DNA of 64,000 nucleotides. Origin: JAHDHW01 sp965277415 (GTDB taxonomy: Bacteria > Bacteroidota > Bacteroidia > Chitinophagales > Saprospiraceae). Every line of letters begins with the position of its first letter. Position 1 is the first letter of the stretch. The stretch spans positions 1 to 64,000 of the forward strand of contig CBDICS010000014.1 of the NCBI GenBank assembly GCA_965277415.1, given 5' to 3'. Shown here one piece after another: positions 1-9,206 of the stretch. Below the pieces are notes generated by a model. The model was not told where the DNA came from, did no database searches, and worked only from the letters and a program-made list of their open reading frames with translations. Both the position numbers and the translations under genes were made by a program.

Positions 1-1423
1 CAAATAGATCTGCTTTTAGCCGAAGCTTTTCTTCGAGTGTGGTATAAGCTAATCCGATATTGAATTCAAACGAAGGCAAATGCCATGCTTTTTCTTGATT
101 GTTAAGAGAATATACATTCGATCCAATGGTTCCAATCAATTCTAAGCCTTTAATTGGTGTGGCGTTCAATGTTCCTTTTATGTAAAAAACATCTACTGTA
201 TCATAGAGTACTCTAAACCGTAGAGTATCAACTGGGTCAGAAAGGAAGAGCGCAAGGTCATTTACCTTTTTTAAACCAACCTGTCCTTGATAATCTAATA
301 CTTTAAGGTTTCCTCGAATACCTCCGTAAAAGTCATTATAGCTAGAGTTTTTGACTTCAAGTCTGGTTCTGGAAACAATAAAAGGATTATAATCGCTTAG
401 CTTTTTAAAACTGTTTTTATATAGATTACCTTCTGCTCCTGCATATACAGAAAATTTATTCCCAATAACATTTACTGTAGCTTCCGCATTAGGGAAGACT
501 TTGAATTTTTCATCATTAGATGTCAAATTAGCTCCAATTTTTACTTTGAATGCATCACCATGAAAAGTGAAATTTGGCATTAGATAAAAATTGTTAATAT
601 TGTTTTTCGTGGCTTGATCATCATAAGTTGTGAAGTCGGTAGTTATGCCAACTGTCAACTCATGCTGTTCATTAAACCATTTGGTAACACCTAATTTGAT
701 ATCGATATTATTTTCATCAGAGGCAAAGTTATCTTTTAGGGTATAAAAATCGAATCCTGCAAAATAATTGATATCACCTTCAGTTTGTGCACCATTAAAG
801 ATCTTAGCACTTAGATTAAATGTATTAAAAGTTTGTCTGATCTGATCCCGAACTAAAGTTTGTTCATCATGATCATATCCATAGAAATGTACTTCATCAT
901 GATCAAAGCCAAGATTACCCGTTACTGCAAATCCTTGATCAAAATAATAAGTACCATCTAGGCTACCATTAGTCATTCCAAAACGCTGATTTTCCAGCGT
1001 CTTATAATTGGCAGAATGATGCATTAAATTAAGACCTACCTCATATTGTTTAGGGTCTGAAGTATGGTACGATAGTTCTCCATAAGGAGAAGAGGGGATA
1101 CCATAACCTAATTTAATATGGCCTTTATAAATAGGAGGGATGCGATCTCGTTTCATTGCAATAGGACGAATCTTAGGCGGAAGGTATTCTACATTTAGTG
1201 TCTTACTAGGAATGGTATAGACAAGTGTCCTAGAGGTAGCGTCCAAAGGAGGTAACTCCGGATTTATTATTAATTTATTGGATTCTTCTAATGCTGCTTC
1301 GAAATCTTTAATGATCTCTACTTCTTCTGATGGAAGCTCTCCATCTCCTGGAGGTTGAGCGAATACATTGACAGATAAAAAAACCAAAAGAAAACTGCTG
1401 ATTATATATTTGATGCTTTTCAT
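1..1423 (-). CDS. Outer-membrane beta-barrel protein, C-terminus off the window
   Basis: The reading frame opens at the ATG at 1423-1421 and stays open to the left edge, about 474 codons, so its C-terminal part is missing. The first 22 or so residues form a signal peptide (MKSIKYIISSF, cut after VFAQ). After a proline-rich linker with the phrase YLPPKIRP, the rest alternates polar and aromatic residues in short strands with many N, Y, F and G, as in outer-membrane barrels and in the barrel of TonB-dependent receptors. No plug domain or TonB box is visible. It lies 89 bp downstream of the TPR gene on the same strand and probably shares its transcript. The barrel call comes from composition and strand pattern; the substrate is unknown. 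Confidence 0.6.
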   Translation of the reverse strand, partial: MKSIKYIISSFLLVFLSVNVFAQPPGDGELPSEEVEIIKDFEAALEESNKLIINPELPPLDATSRTLVYTIPSKTLNVEYLPPKIRPIAMKRDRIPPIYKGHIKLGYGIPSSPYGELSYHTSDPKQYEVGLNLMHHSANYKTLENQRFGMTNGSLDGTYYFDQGFAVTGNLGFDHDEVHFYGYDHDEQTLVRDQIRQTFNTFNLSAKIFNGAQTEGDINYFAGFDFYTLKDNFASDENNIDIKLGVTKWFNEQHELTVGITTDFTTYDDQATKNNINNFYLMPNFTFHGDAFKVKIGANLTSNDEKFKVFPNAEATVNVIGNKFSVYAGAEGNLYKNSFKKLSDYNPFIVSRTRLEVKNSSYNDFYGGIRGNLKVLDYQGQVGLKKVNDLALFLSDPVDTLRFRVLYDTVDVFYIKGTLNATPIKGLELIGTIGSNVYSLNNQEKAWHLPSFEFNIGLAYTTLEEKLRLKADLF

Positions 1424-1512
1424 TTTATTCTTTTTTAATTAAAATAAGAACTCCATTTCGTCCACTCTATTTGAGCAAAGAGAGGATCAATAGATCATTA
1501 CAGATAATTTAC

Positions 1513-4500
1513 TTATTTCCCGCCTTCATCATCTTCAATAAACTCCATATCGTCTCCTTCAGGTGTAGCAATTAAACTATTATTAGAAGATTGAGTTTTT
1601 AATTTTTGAAGCTTTGCTTTAGCAATATTGACTAATTCTTGATCTTCATCGTAGTTTTCGATGAGTCCTTCCAATGCCGCTTGTGCATTGAATAAATCAC
1701 CTTTTTCTGCTAGAATATCAGCTAATAAAATAACACTCTTAGCTATCCAATAATTATAACCTGCACTTTCTTTATTTGCATTCAAACAAAGTTGTTGTGC
1801 AACATCAAGATCTCTCTGTACATAGTAAATGTAAGCAACCAGATATCTAGATTCAGCCGTTTGTTCATCATTACTAAGACGGATTACTTCATTGAAAGCA
1901 GCCAAAGCTTTATCATATTTTTTATTATCTGTATTGAGCTTTCCGATATAGAAATAAGCAGTTGCTTTTTGAGCATCATTAGCAGCGGGGTTTTTACTTA
2001 CTTTTTCAGCCATATTAGCAACAGCTTGGCTATTATTGATTCGGTAAGCACTACGTAGAGCCCCTAGTTGAGCTTCAAATCTTGTATCAGCATTGTCTGC
2101 GACTGCTTCTAATTGAGAATAAAATTTATAGGCTTTTTCAAAGTCTTGCTCATGGTTATAAGCAATTAAAGCGGCCTTTCTTAAAGCTTTTGAAAAATAT
2201 CTTCCAGGACCTTTGTTTGAAACATACTCATAATCTTTTAAAGCTTCACTATACCTTTTCAAGACGCTATAGGATTCGGCTCGACGATAATAAGCTAATA
2301 TTGAATTGCTTCCAGTTGAATACTTTTTCAGGTAATTGGTATAAGCAGTAATTGCCTTTTCATAATTCCCATTTTCAAATTGAGATTCCGCAGATTTAAA
2401 ACTAATAGCTTCTTTTTCACTGGAATCTACTTTATACCCTGGTATCGTTTCAAGGAAAGCAAAATACTCATCTGGTTTACTCAAGTCATCTACGTAGATC
2501 TCTTCGAGTGCAGTCAAAGCCGCCTCTGCTTCTTTAGCGGTTGGATTGTGTGAGAATACTTGTTTATAATAATCAATCGAAGTGGAAACTGATCCTTGAT
2601 TATAACTGATCAATCCTAGTTTAATTAATGCTTCATTAAAAAGTTCAGAATTCTTATGCTCTCGGATTAGTTTTTTTAGAGCACTCCCTGATTGATCAAA
2701 TTGACCAATTTCTTGATAGGTATTACCTAATTGAAGTAATGAATTATCTGCATATTCAGAGTTCGGATAATCATCAGCAATACTTTCTAATGCTAAAATT
2801 TTATCGGTTGTATTACCTCGTAATCCTTCAATGATTGCTTTTTGATATAAAGCGTATATATACCCCGCATATTTATTTTTCACAGCGTCGTCATAATAGC
2901 GAATGGCCTGATTATACCGATTCCTTTTAAATAAACAATCACCTGCTCTCAGTGTCGCATCGCCTAAAATATTTTTAGTAATGTAATCATTATTGATAAA
3001 CATACTATTTTGGCGAATTCCAGCAATGGCTTCTTGAAAGAAACCTAAAGCGCCACTATAATTTTTTTGCTTGAGATAATTATAACCCATTGTATAATTA
3101 GCGGTATAAAGCGAAGATTCATCCGGTAGATTATTCAAGCTTTTAGCTAGTGTTGTAAACTTATTTAAGTTGCTAGCACTTTCATTGTACTTTTCATCTT
3201 GATTAGCAATATCTCCTAACCAATAATAAGCCAAAGCTTTAGTTCTATTATCAATAGGTGTTTCAAGAGATTTTTTAAAATATCCTTTTGCCGTTGCGTT
3301 ATTTCCATCTTTCAATAATTGAAGGCCACGGAAATAAGTAACCTTTTGATAAGTCTCCCTCATTTTGGGCGTCTTATTAGGGATTTCTTCAATCAGAGAA
3401 ATAGCAGATTCATAATCTCGGGTATTTAAAAAGATATTACTCAACATCGTTTGTGATTCTGAATAATACTTAGAATCCGCTTGAATGTTTTGTAGTGCAG
3501 GAACAGCTTCTCTGTCATAATTGAGTTCGTATGACAGTTTTCCATAATTGAAAGTTGATTCTTCTTTAATAGAACGATCAAAGTTCATCCGGCTAGCCAC
3601 TTTAAAAGCGTTTCTAGCCTTTTGTTTATCACCGTTTTTGATTTGGCAGTCCGCCAAACTATACATAGCAGATTGACCTAAAGGGCTATTTACATTTCTT
3701 AGCTTTTCAAAGTTTTTAACAGCCTTTTTACAATCACCAGATTCCTTTTGTGTAAAACCTAATTGAAAGTATTCCTCTGCGCGTATTTTATTAGATTTGG
3801 ATACATAGTATTCTAAATGAGGCAATGCTCTTTCATAGTCACCTTTTTCAAAGTAAGCTTGACCGACCAACTGATTAATTTCTGCCTTGTTTTTTAGCCC
3901 AGAAGCTTGAGCTTTTTTAGCCCCATAATCTATTACCTCATCATATAATCCTTGGGCAAAGTATATTTGAGTGATATAATAAGGAACATAGACTTTATAT
4001 TTGTTTGACCTTTGAACACGCTCAAAACTCTTTACAGCTTCTGGATATTTATTATCATAGAATTGAGTAATGCCATAATAGTAGTTAGTCGGAAAATAGA
4101 ACTGATTATCTACATCTTTAATTTCCTTAAAAGCAGCAGCGGCCGCTTTAAAGTTTCTTTTATAGAAGTAACAGTATCCTTGTTTGAATTTGACTTCAGA
4201 TCGCTGATCCCTGGTTAAGTCATAGGTATCAATGCCACCGAAAAGTTGAATGGCTTTTTCATATTTTCGATCATTATAATAATAATTAGCCATTTCTATA
4301 ATTGCCTCATTAGCAAGCGGATCAGGATCATACTTTCTTGCAAAATCGAGTACTAGGTTTTCGCCTTCTGAAAGGTTGAGGCGAACAGCACTTTTTGCAT
4401 AAAATAATTCGGCCTTCATCTTCAGCAATTCAGAATCAGGCTCATTGGTAGGTTGAAGCAAATTAATGGTCTTCATAAACTCATGTTGAGCTTTGCCTAC

Positions 4501-4641
4501 TAATCCTTTGTCAAAGAATTCTTTCCCGCGTTTGAAAGATTCATTTGCTTCGGTAAAAACGGTGGTTTGCTGACCTATTGCAGAGAAGGAAAGCAAGCCA
4601 ATAATGAGGATACAAACTAATTTTTGGATTTTCATCTTCAT
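1513..4641 (-). CDS. Large periplasmic tetratricopeptide-repeat protein
   Basis: This 1042-residue protein begins with a signal peptide (KLVCILIIGLLSFSAIGQQ) and is then almost entirely TPR-like helical pairs. Typical TPR spacing recurs throughout, for example FKRGKEFFDKG, AYYWLGDIANQ, ADNSLLQLGNTYQEIGQFDQS and AYFYIGKLNTDNKKYDKAL. It ends in an acidic tail (DDMEFIEDDEGGK). TPR solenoids of this size bind proteins or peptidoglycan-associated partners; no catalytic domain is present. The gene is followed on the same strand by the outer-membrane barrel gene, suggesting that the TPR protein helps assemble or organise that barrel; this is inference. Two in-frame ATGs six bases apart (4641 and 4635) could both start translation. 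Confidence 0.8.
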   Translation of the reverse strand: MKMKIQKLVCILIIGLLSFSAIGQQTTVFTEANESFKRGKEFFDKGLVGKAQHEFMKTINLLQPTNEPDSELLKMKAELFYAKSAVRLNLSEGENLVLDFARKYDPDPLANEAIIEMANYYYNDRKYEKAIQLFGGIDTYDLTRDQRSEVKFKQGYCYFYKRNFKAAAAAFKEIKDVDNQFYFPTNYYYGITQFYDNKYPEAVKSFERVQRSNKYKVYVPYYITQIYFAQGLYDEVIDYGAKKAQASGLKNKAEINQLVGQAYFEKGDYERALPHLEYYVSKSNKIRAEEYFQLGFTQKESGDCKKAVKNFEKLRNVNSPLGQSAMYSLADCQIKNGDKQKARNAFKVASRMNFDRSIKEESTFNYGKLSYELNYDREAVPALQNIQADSKYYSESQTMLSNIFLNTRDYESAISLIEEIPNKTPKMRETYQKVTYFRGLQLLKDGNNATAKGYFKKSLETPIDNRTKALAYYWLGDIANQDEKYNESASNLNKFTTLAKSLNNLPDESSLYTANYTMGYNYLKQKNYSGALGFFQEAIAGIRQNSMFINNDYITKNILGDATLRAGDCLFKRNRYNQAIRYYDDAVKNKYAGYIYALYQKAIIEGLRGNTTDKILALESIADDYPNSEYADNSLLQLGNTYQEIGQFDQSGSALKKLIREHKNSELFNEALIKLGLISYNQGSVSTSIDYYKQVFSHNPTAKEAEAALTALEEIYVDDLSKPDEYFAFLETIPGYKVDSSEKEAISFKSAESQFENGNYEKAITAYTNYLKKYSTGSNSILAYYRRAESYSVLKRYSEALKDYEYVSNKGPGRYFSKALRKAALIAYNHEQDFEKAYKFYSQLEAVADNADTRFEAQLGALRSAYRINNSQAVANMAEKVSKNPAANDAQKATAYFYIGKLNTDNKKYDKALAAFNEVIRLSNDEQTAESRYLVAYIYYVQRDLDVAQQLCLNANKESAGYNYWIAKSVILLADILAEKGDLFNAQAALEGLIENYDEDQELVNIAKAKLQKLKTQSSNNSLIATPEGDDMEFIEDDEGGK

Positions 4642-4948
4642 TGAATTGGTGTTTCTAATAGTTGGGTAATCGTTCCCTGAATTTATATTCAGTTTTTAGA
4701 AATTGAAACAATCAAATATAAAAAACTGATAATCAATACTTTAAAAATAAATTGCAGTGATATTTATATGCTAAAAAATAATAACATTCTATGTTTATTC
4801 TATAATAAAGCAGAAACTGGTTCTGAGCTTAATTTATTGCGACGAAATTATAAAAAATTTGAGACAAACCTAGTTCATTTACCATTAAGAGCTTGTTTCA
4901 AAGGTATACAACAATTACTGGGAAGACATAGATTAGAGGTCATTTCCC
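4642..4948. other. Intergenic region upstream of the TPR gene
   Basis: AT-rich non-coding stretch. On the minus strand a TATATTTG (4720-4713) fits the Bacteroidota -7 element and lies about 70 bases before the TPR start; no matching -33 element is at the expected distance. A 70-codon plus-strand frame (4768-4980) runs into the 3' end of the flavin reductase gene and looks fortuitous. Confidence 0.35.
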
Positions 4949-5440
4949 TTAAGCTAATAAGATATTTAACCTATTCTTAACTTCTATAGGCAAGGTATCT
5001 TCTTCTATCCATGTGTGTGCGTGCCCCAAATATTGCATGTCCAAATAGGCCGCTGTTCGTTGAAAAGGTTTCCAAAATTCAGGATATTCTTCTTCATTAG
5101 AACTGCAGCAAATGACTTTCATATTTTTGCCTTTCAATTGCCTTCCTAAGTCTTTCCTTATTTTTAAAAGGTCAGTAAATCTATCTAAAAAGGTTTTCAG
5201 TTGAGCACTCATTGAATACCAATATACTGGAGTTGCGAAGATTATGGTATCATACTCTAGGGCTTTTTCTATAAGCGATAAGAAATCATCGGCTTTATTA
5301 TTGTGATCGTAGGAATAGTAAGCAATATTGAAATCGTTTAAATCATAGATATAAGCATCTGCAATTTCGTGAATATAATTGCAGACTTTCTTTGTATTTC
5401 CATCTTTTCGAGCACTTCCAACTATAATTACAGATGACAT
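4949..5440 (-). CDS. NADPH-dependent FMN reductase / flavodoxin-fold oxidoreductase
   Basis: Flavodoxin-like protein of 163 residues when started at the ATG at 5440 (MSSVIIVGSARKDGN). A longer frame reaches 5539, but its extra residues are lysine/isoleucine-rich and unlike the family, so 5440 is preferred. The phosphate-binding loop GSARKDGNT lies at the N-terminus, and the flavin ring contact TPVYWYSMSAQLKTFLDR is near the middle; both are hallmarks of NAD(P)H:FMN reductase/quinone reductase proteins. It should bind FMN in the cytoplasm and transfer electrons from NAD(P)H to quinone-like or flavin acceptors. The physiological acceptor cannot be told. It is transcribed away from the histidine kinase gene on its right. 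Confidence 0.8.
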   Translation of the reverse strand: MSSVIIVGSARKDGNTKKVCNYIHEIADAYIYDLNDFNIAYYSYDHNNKADDFLSLIEKALEYDTIIFATPVYWYSMSAQLKTFLDRFTDLLKIRKDLGRQLKGKNMKVICCSSNEEEYPEFWKPFQRTAAYLDMQYLGHAHTWIEEDTLPIEVKNRLNILLA

Positions 5441-5613
5441 AAAGGTATTAGATTTTTTATCAAGCATAAAAATAGGCTTAATTATTGTATTACGATAAAA
5501 TATAATAAAAAGAACTTTCCGTTTCACACATTTAAGCATTCAGTTAATAGTTATTTCTTGTAATAAGTATATCTATGGCCTCCCCTTAGCCTATTTAATT
5601 GATACTAAATCGA

Positions 5614-7665
5614 ATGAAATTGAATAATTTATCGACTTCAGTTATAGGATATCCTCTAATGGAGACCTTGCTTAACTCCACTTCTATTGCTATTGCTTAT
5701 TTTGATATGAGATTAAAAATCAGTGGGTTTAATACTGGTTTTTCTCAAATATTGAAATTAAATCAAAGCCCTGCTACACTATATGATCTAGACTTGTTTA
5801 GCGAAGAAGAACTAGATCACTATTTGGTTCATTGGAAAGACCAACAAAATAAAGAATATAACTTTGCCAATAAAATCATCCATGATGATGGGACGATACT
5901 AATTGCTAATATTAGATTGATCGGCGAATTTAAAGCGGACAAGTTGACTGGAGGTCTAATTATTTTGGATGATATAACTTTGAAAGAATCTACTCAAATT
6001 GCATTATCAACTATAGTAGATAATTATATCCATAATGGATTCCGTTCTTTTGCTAATAATCTATCTGAATCTATTTCTTCCTTATTCAATATTCCAATTA
6101 TTTCCGTTTCGACCTTTGACAAACGTAAATCTAAATTTATAGTTCGACATTTATGGTTCTCACCGACGATCAATAAGGCATCATCTAGGACTATAAAATT
6201 GAAGTCTGAGTTTAAGTTTAGTTTTGACGATTTGACGATAATTGAGAAAGACCATACTAATAATATTTTTTATACTTGTTCAGCTGACTTAAGAAATCGC
6301 CTTAATGAACTTTCTGGCCTCTCTCTTCATCAATCAGAAGGGGTTTTTCTGCTTAATAGAGAGCGAGAGATTATAGGTTGTCTAACTTTAGGAGATGTGA
6401 GACCATTTCAGAACCTACAATTGATTCATGAAATCCTTCCAATTTTTGGAGAAAAGATATCATTTGAAATATTGCAGGCGCGGGGAGATCGAAAGCTTAA
6501 AGAAAGTGAAGAACTCTTTCGAAATACCTATGAAAACAGTCCATTAGGGATGATGATGATTAGTGAAAAAGATGGGACTATATTGAAAGCAAATCCAAGA
6601 TTATGTAAAATGCTAGGCTATTCCGAATCGGAATTACAAAAGATGACGGCTTACCAAATTACGCATCCTGAGGATCAAAATAAACATAAGAAAAAATTTG
6701 AGGAATTGCTTTCAGGAATAGATGATACACTTGATTTTGAAAAAAGATATATAAAAAAGGATAGAAGTATTCTTTGGGTAAATATAGCAGTTAGTATTGT
6801 TAAAGATATTGATGATTTGCCACTTTATGATTTGGCGACTGTACAAGATATTACAGATAAATATCAAGCGAAGAAACTCATTCGAGAGCAGGTTGAAACA
6901 TTGAATCTTCAAAATCAAAAATTAGAAAAATATATAGATTCTAACCTTCAACTGGAAAATTTTGCATATATCGCTTCTCATGATCTAAAAGCACCCTTGC
7001 GTACCATTGGTAATTTTGCACAATTACTAAAAAGAAAGCGGCAAGAACATCTATCATTTGAAGAGGAGGAGTATATGAATTTTATTATAGATGGCGTAAA
7101 AGATATGAATCATTTGATCAATGACTTATTAATTTACTCAAAAATAAACTCTACAGAAAATACCGTAAGCATATTAAATTTACCCCATATCTTAAATAAT
7201 GTGATAAGAAATCTGGATGCCATTATTTCAGAAACCAAAGCGAAAATTATAATAAATGAAATTCCAGAATCAATTATTGCTAATAAAACTAAGATCACAC
7301 AGCTTTTCCAAAACCTTATTGCAAATGGTATAAAATTTCAAAAGAAAGACAATCATCCTGAAATTAAAATTAGCTGCGAAAAGGTTGCAGAGAATTGGAT
7401 TTTTAAAGTGAGTGATAATGGAATAGGAATCGAATCTCAATACCATGATCAAATCTTTTCTTTGTTTAAAAGATTACATGGTAAGGCTGAGTATGAAGGC
7501 TCAGGAATAGGCTTGGCTTATTGTAAAAGAGTCGTTGAAAAACATGGTGGTGATATTTGGTTGAACTCAGAGAAAGATAAGGGTACCACATTTATCTTTA
7601 CGATTAAAGAACCGGCTGAGGAAGGTATACAATGTGCCGAACAGACAAATTCTGAAATAATATAA
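5614..7665 (+). CDS. Soluble PAS-domain sensor histidine kinase
   Basis: Hybrid sensory kinase of 683 residues from the ATG at 5614 (a TTG at 5599 would add five). Visible domains in order: an N-terminal PAS-like segment (about 15-125), a GAF-like region (about 135-290), a clear PAS/PAC domain starting at FRNTYENSPLGMMMI (about 300-420), a short coiled coil, a HisKA dimerisation helix with the phosphoacceptor in ASHDLKAPLR (His about 456), and a HATPase_c domain with N box NLIANGIKF, G1 box DNGIGI, F box FKRLHG and G2 box GSGIGLAYC. No membrane segment or signal peptide is present, so it senses a cytoplasmic signal, possibly via the PAS or GAF pockets. There is no receiver domain in the protein and no response regulator gene next to it: it is an orphan kinase. 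Confidence 0.88.
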   Translation: MKLNNLSTSVIGYPLMETLLNSTSIAIAYFDMRLKISGFNTGFSQILKLNQSPATLYDLDLFSEEELDHYLVHWKDQQNKEYNFANKIIHDDGTILIANIRLIGEFKADKLTGGLIILDDITLKESTQIALSTIVDNYIHNGFRSFANNLSESISSLFNIPIISVSTFDKRKSKFIVRHLWFSPTINKASSRTIKLKSEFKFSFDDLTIIEKDHTNNIFYTCSADLRNRLNELSGLSLHQSEGVFLLNREREIIGCLTLGDVRPFQNLQLIHEILPIFGEKISFEILQARGDRKLKESEELFRNTYENSPLGMMMISEKDGTILKANPRLCKMLGYSESELQKMTAYQITHPEDQNKHKKKFEELLSGIDDTLDFEKRYIKKDRSILWVNIAVSIVKDIDDLPLYDLATVQDITDKYQAKKLIREQVETLNLQNQKLEKYIDSNLQLENFAYIASHDLKAPLRTIGNFAQLLKRKRQEHLSFEEEEYMNFIIDGVKDMNHLINDLLIYSKINSTENTVSILNLPHILNNVIRNLDAIISETKAKIIINEIPESIIANKTKITQLFQNLIANGIKFQKKDNHPEIKISCEKVAENWIFKVSDNGIGIESQYHDQIFSLFKRLHGKAEYEGSGIGLAYCKRVVEKHGGDIWLNSEKDKGTTFIFTIKEPAEEGIQCAEQTNSEII

Positions 7666-7738
7666 TCTCAGGCAATCCCGAGGGATTTGCCAATAGCCAT
7701 TGAGTGAAAAGACCTAATGACTATTGACAAATAAATGC

Positions 7739-9013
7739 TTACTTATTAAAATTCAAAATCGTTTTTTCGATAATATCACAACAGTCGTTGATTTGTTCTT
7801 CTGTCATGACTAAAGGTGGTGCAAATCGTATAATATTTCCATGAGTAGGCTTGGCTAGTAAACCATTCTCCTTAAGTGCTACACAAATATTCCAACCTGT
7901 CTCACTTTCTTCAGTATCATTGATAACAATAGCATTCAGTAATCCTTTTCCTCTAACCAGCGTGACAAGATCAGTCTGATCTACTAATTTTTGCATTCTT
8001 GCTCTAAATACTTTGCCTAAGTATTCAGCATTCTCGGCGAGTTTCTCCTCTTTGACAACTTCCAAAGCAGCCATAGCAACAGCGCAGGCTAATGGATTCC
8101 CTCCAAAAGTAGAACCATGTTCTCCAGGTTTAATAGCCATCATCACTTCATCATCAGCAAAAACTGCAGACACTGGAAATACACCTCCTGATAAAGCTTT
8201 TCCTAAAATCAGAATATCTGGTCGTACCTCAGGTTTATTTTCACAACCAGATTGGCAGTCGCAATTGCCACAAGTAGCTAATAGTTTACCCGTTCTGGCG
8301 ATTCCAGTTTGTACTTCATCAGCTATAAATAAAATGTTTTTTGCTTTACAGAGTTCAGATGCTTCTCTTAAGTAATTCTCATCAGGTACGACAACACCCG
8401 CTTCTCCCTGAATAGGCTCTACTATAAAACCAGCAACATTTGAATCTTCCAATTCGCGTTTTAGAGCATCTAGGTCATTATAAGGAATAATCACAAAACC
8501 AGGCATATAAGGCCCAAAACCTTTGGTGCTTGATGGATCAACAGATGCAGAAATTACACCCATTGTTCGGCCATGAAAGTTTCCAGAAGCAAAAACGATT
8601 TTAGCTTCATTTGAAGGAATCCCTTTGACTTCATAAGACCATTTTCGACAAAGTTTCAAAGCTGTTTCAACTGCTTCTACACCCGTATTCATCGGTAAGA
8701 CTTTATCGTAACCAAAATATTCTGTTACATATTTTTCATAAGGACCTAGCATATCATTATAAAATGCACGACTGGTCAAGGTTAGTGTTTCCGCTTGTTC
8801 CTTTAAAGCGTTTATGATTTTTGGATGACAATGACCTTGGTTAACTGCAGAATAAGCAGAAAGAAAATCATAATAGCGATTGCCTTCGGCATCCCAAACA
8901 TAAACTCCTTCTCCACGAGAAAGCACGACGGGTAATGGATGATAATTATGTGCGCCATAGCGATCTTCCAATTGCATCAATTTCTTAGAGTCTAAAATAC
9001 TTTGTTCTATCAT
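7739..9013 (-). CDS. rocD: Ornithine--oxo-acid aminotransferase
   Basis: Class III PLP aminotransferase of 424 residues. It moves the delta-amino group of ornithine to 2-oxoglutarate, giving glutamate semialdehyde (arginine/ornithine breakdown or proline supply). Family marks are the N-terminal AHNYHPLPVVLSRGEG, FHGRTMGVISAS, the PLP aspartate in FIADEVQTGIARTGK, and the Schiff-base lysine in ILGKALSGG (Lys272). The odd point is a cysteine cluster, C-x2-C-x-C-x3-C at residues 248-257, inserted between the cofactor aspartate and the lysine where most homologues have a short acidic loop. It is followed by a repeat array and then alanine dehydrogenase on the same strand. Confidence 0.92.
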   Translation of the reverse strand: MIEQSILDSKKLMQLEDRYGAHNYHPLPVVLSRGEGVYVWDAEGNRYYDFLSAYSAVNQGHCHPKIINALKEQAETLTLTSRAFYNDMLGPYEKYVTEYFGYDKVLPMNTGVEAVETALKLCRKWSYEVKGIPSNEAKIVFASGNFHGRTMGVISASVDPSSTKGFGPYMPGFVIIPYNDLDALKRELEDSNVAGFIVEPIQGEAGVVVPDENYLREASELCKAKNILFIADEVQTGIARTGKLLATCGNCDCQSGCENKPEVRPDILILGKALSGGVFPVSAVFADDEVMMAIKPGEHGSTFGGNPLACAVAMAALEVVKEEKLAENAEYLGKVFRARMQKLVDQTDLVTLVRGKGLLNAIVINDTEESETGWNICVALKENGLLAKPTHGNIIRFAPPLVMTEEQINDCCDIIEKTILNFNK

Positions 9014-9048
9014 GACTGGTTTTATTTGATTGTTTATAATATTTTTAT

Positions 9049-9200
9049 TTGTGATCCACCTGCGGTGTTGTGATCAGCCTGCGGCTTTGTGATTGCTTCG
9101 CTTGTGATTGTCCTTCGGGCTTGTGATCTTTGTTTTTTATTTCAATTTACGTGCCCGATATTACGATTTCACTTGTCCGAAGGACCATCACTTGATCACC
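9049..9200. repeat. Triloop-hairpin array, TTGTGAT linker (locus A)
   Basis: Five copies of the linker TTGTGAT begin at 9049, 9068, 9087, 9102 and 9121. Between them, after one variable base, lie small perfect or near-perfect hairpins with 3-nt loops: CACC-TGC-GGTG (9057-9067), AGCC-TGC-GGCT (9076-9086), GC-TTC-GC (9095-9101) and GTCC-TTC-GGGC (9110-9120). Periods are 19, 19, 15 and 19, exactly what the stem lengths predict. An inverted unit, GTCC-GAA-GGAC at 9175-9185 with ATCAC on its right, closes the locus. It lies between the 5' end of rocD and the 3' end of ald. It is not coding: the periods are not multiples of three. Confidence 0.8.
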
Positions 9201-9206
9201 AGATGT

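Noticed and set aside
4768..4980. 70-codon plus-strand frame
   Set aside because: Overlaps the 3' end of the flavin reductase gene, has no recognisable domain, and lies in AT-rich DNA where such frames are common.
9049..9200. CRISPR array
   Set aside because: Units are 15-19 bases with no constant-length spacers and no cas genes; the conserved part is the linker, and the variable part is self-complementary.
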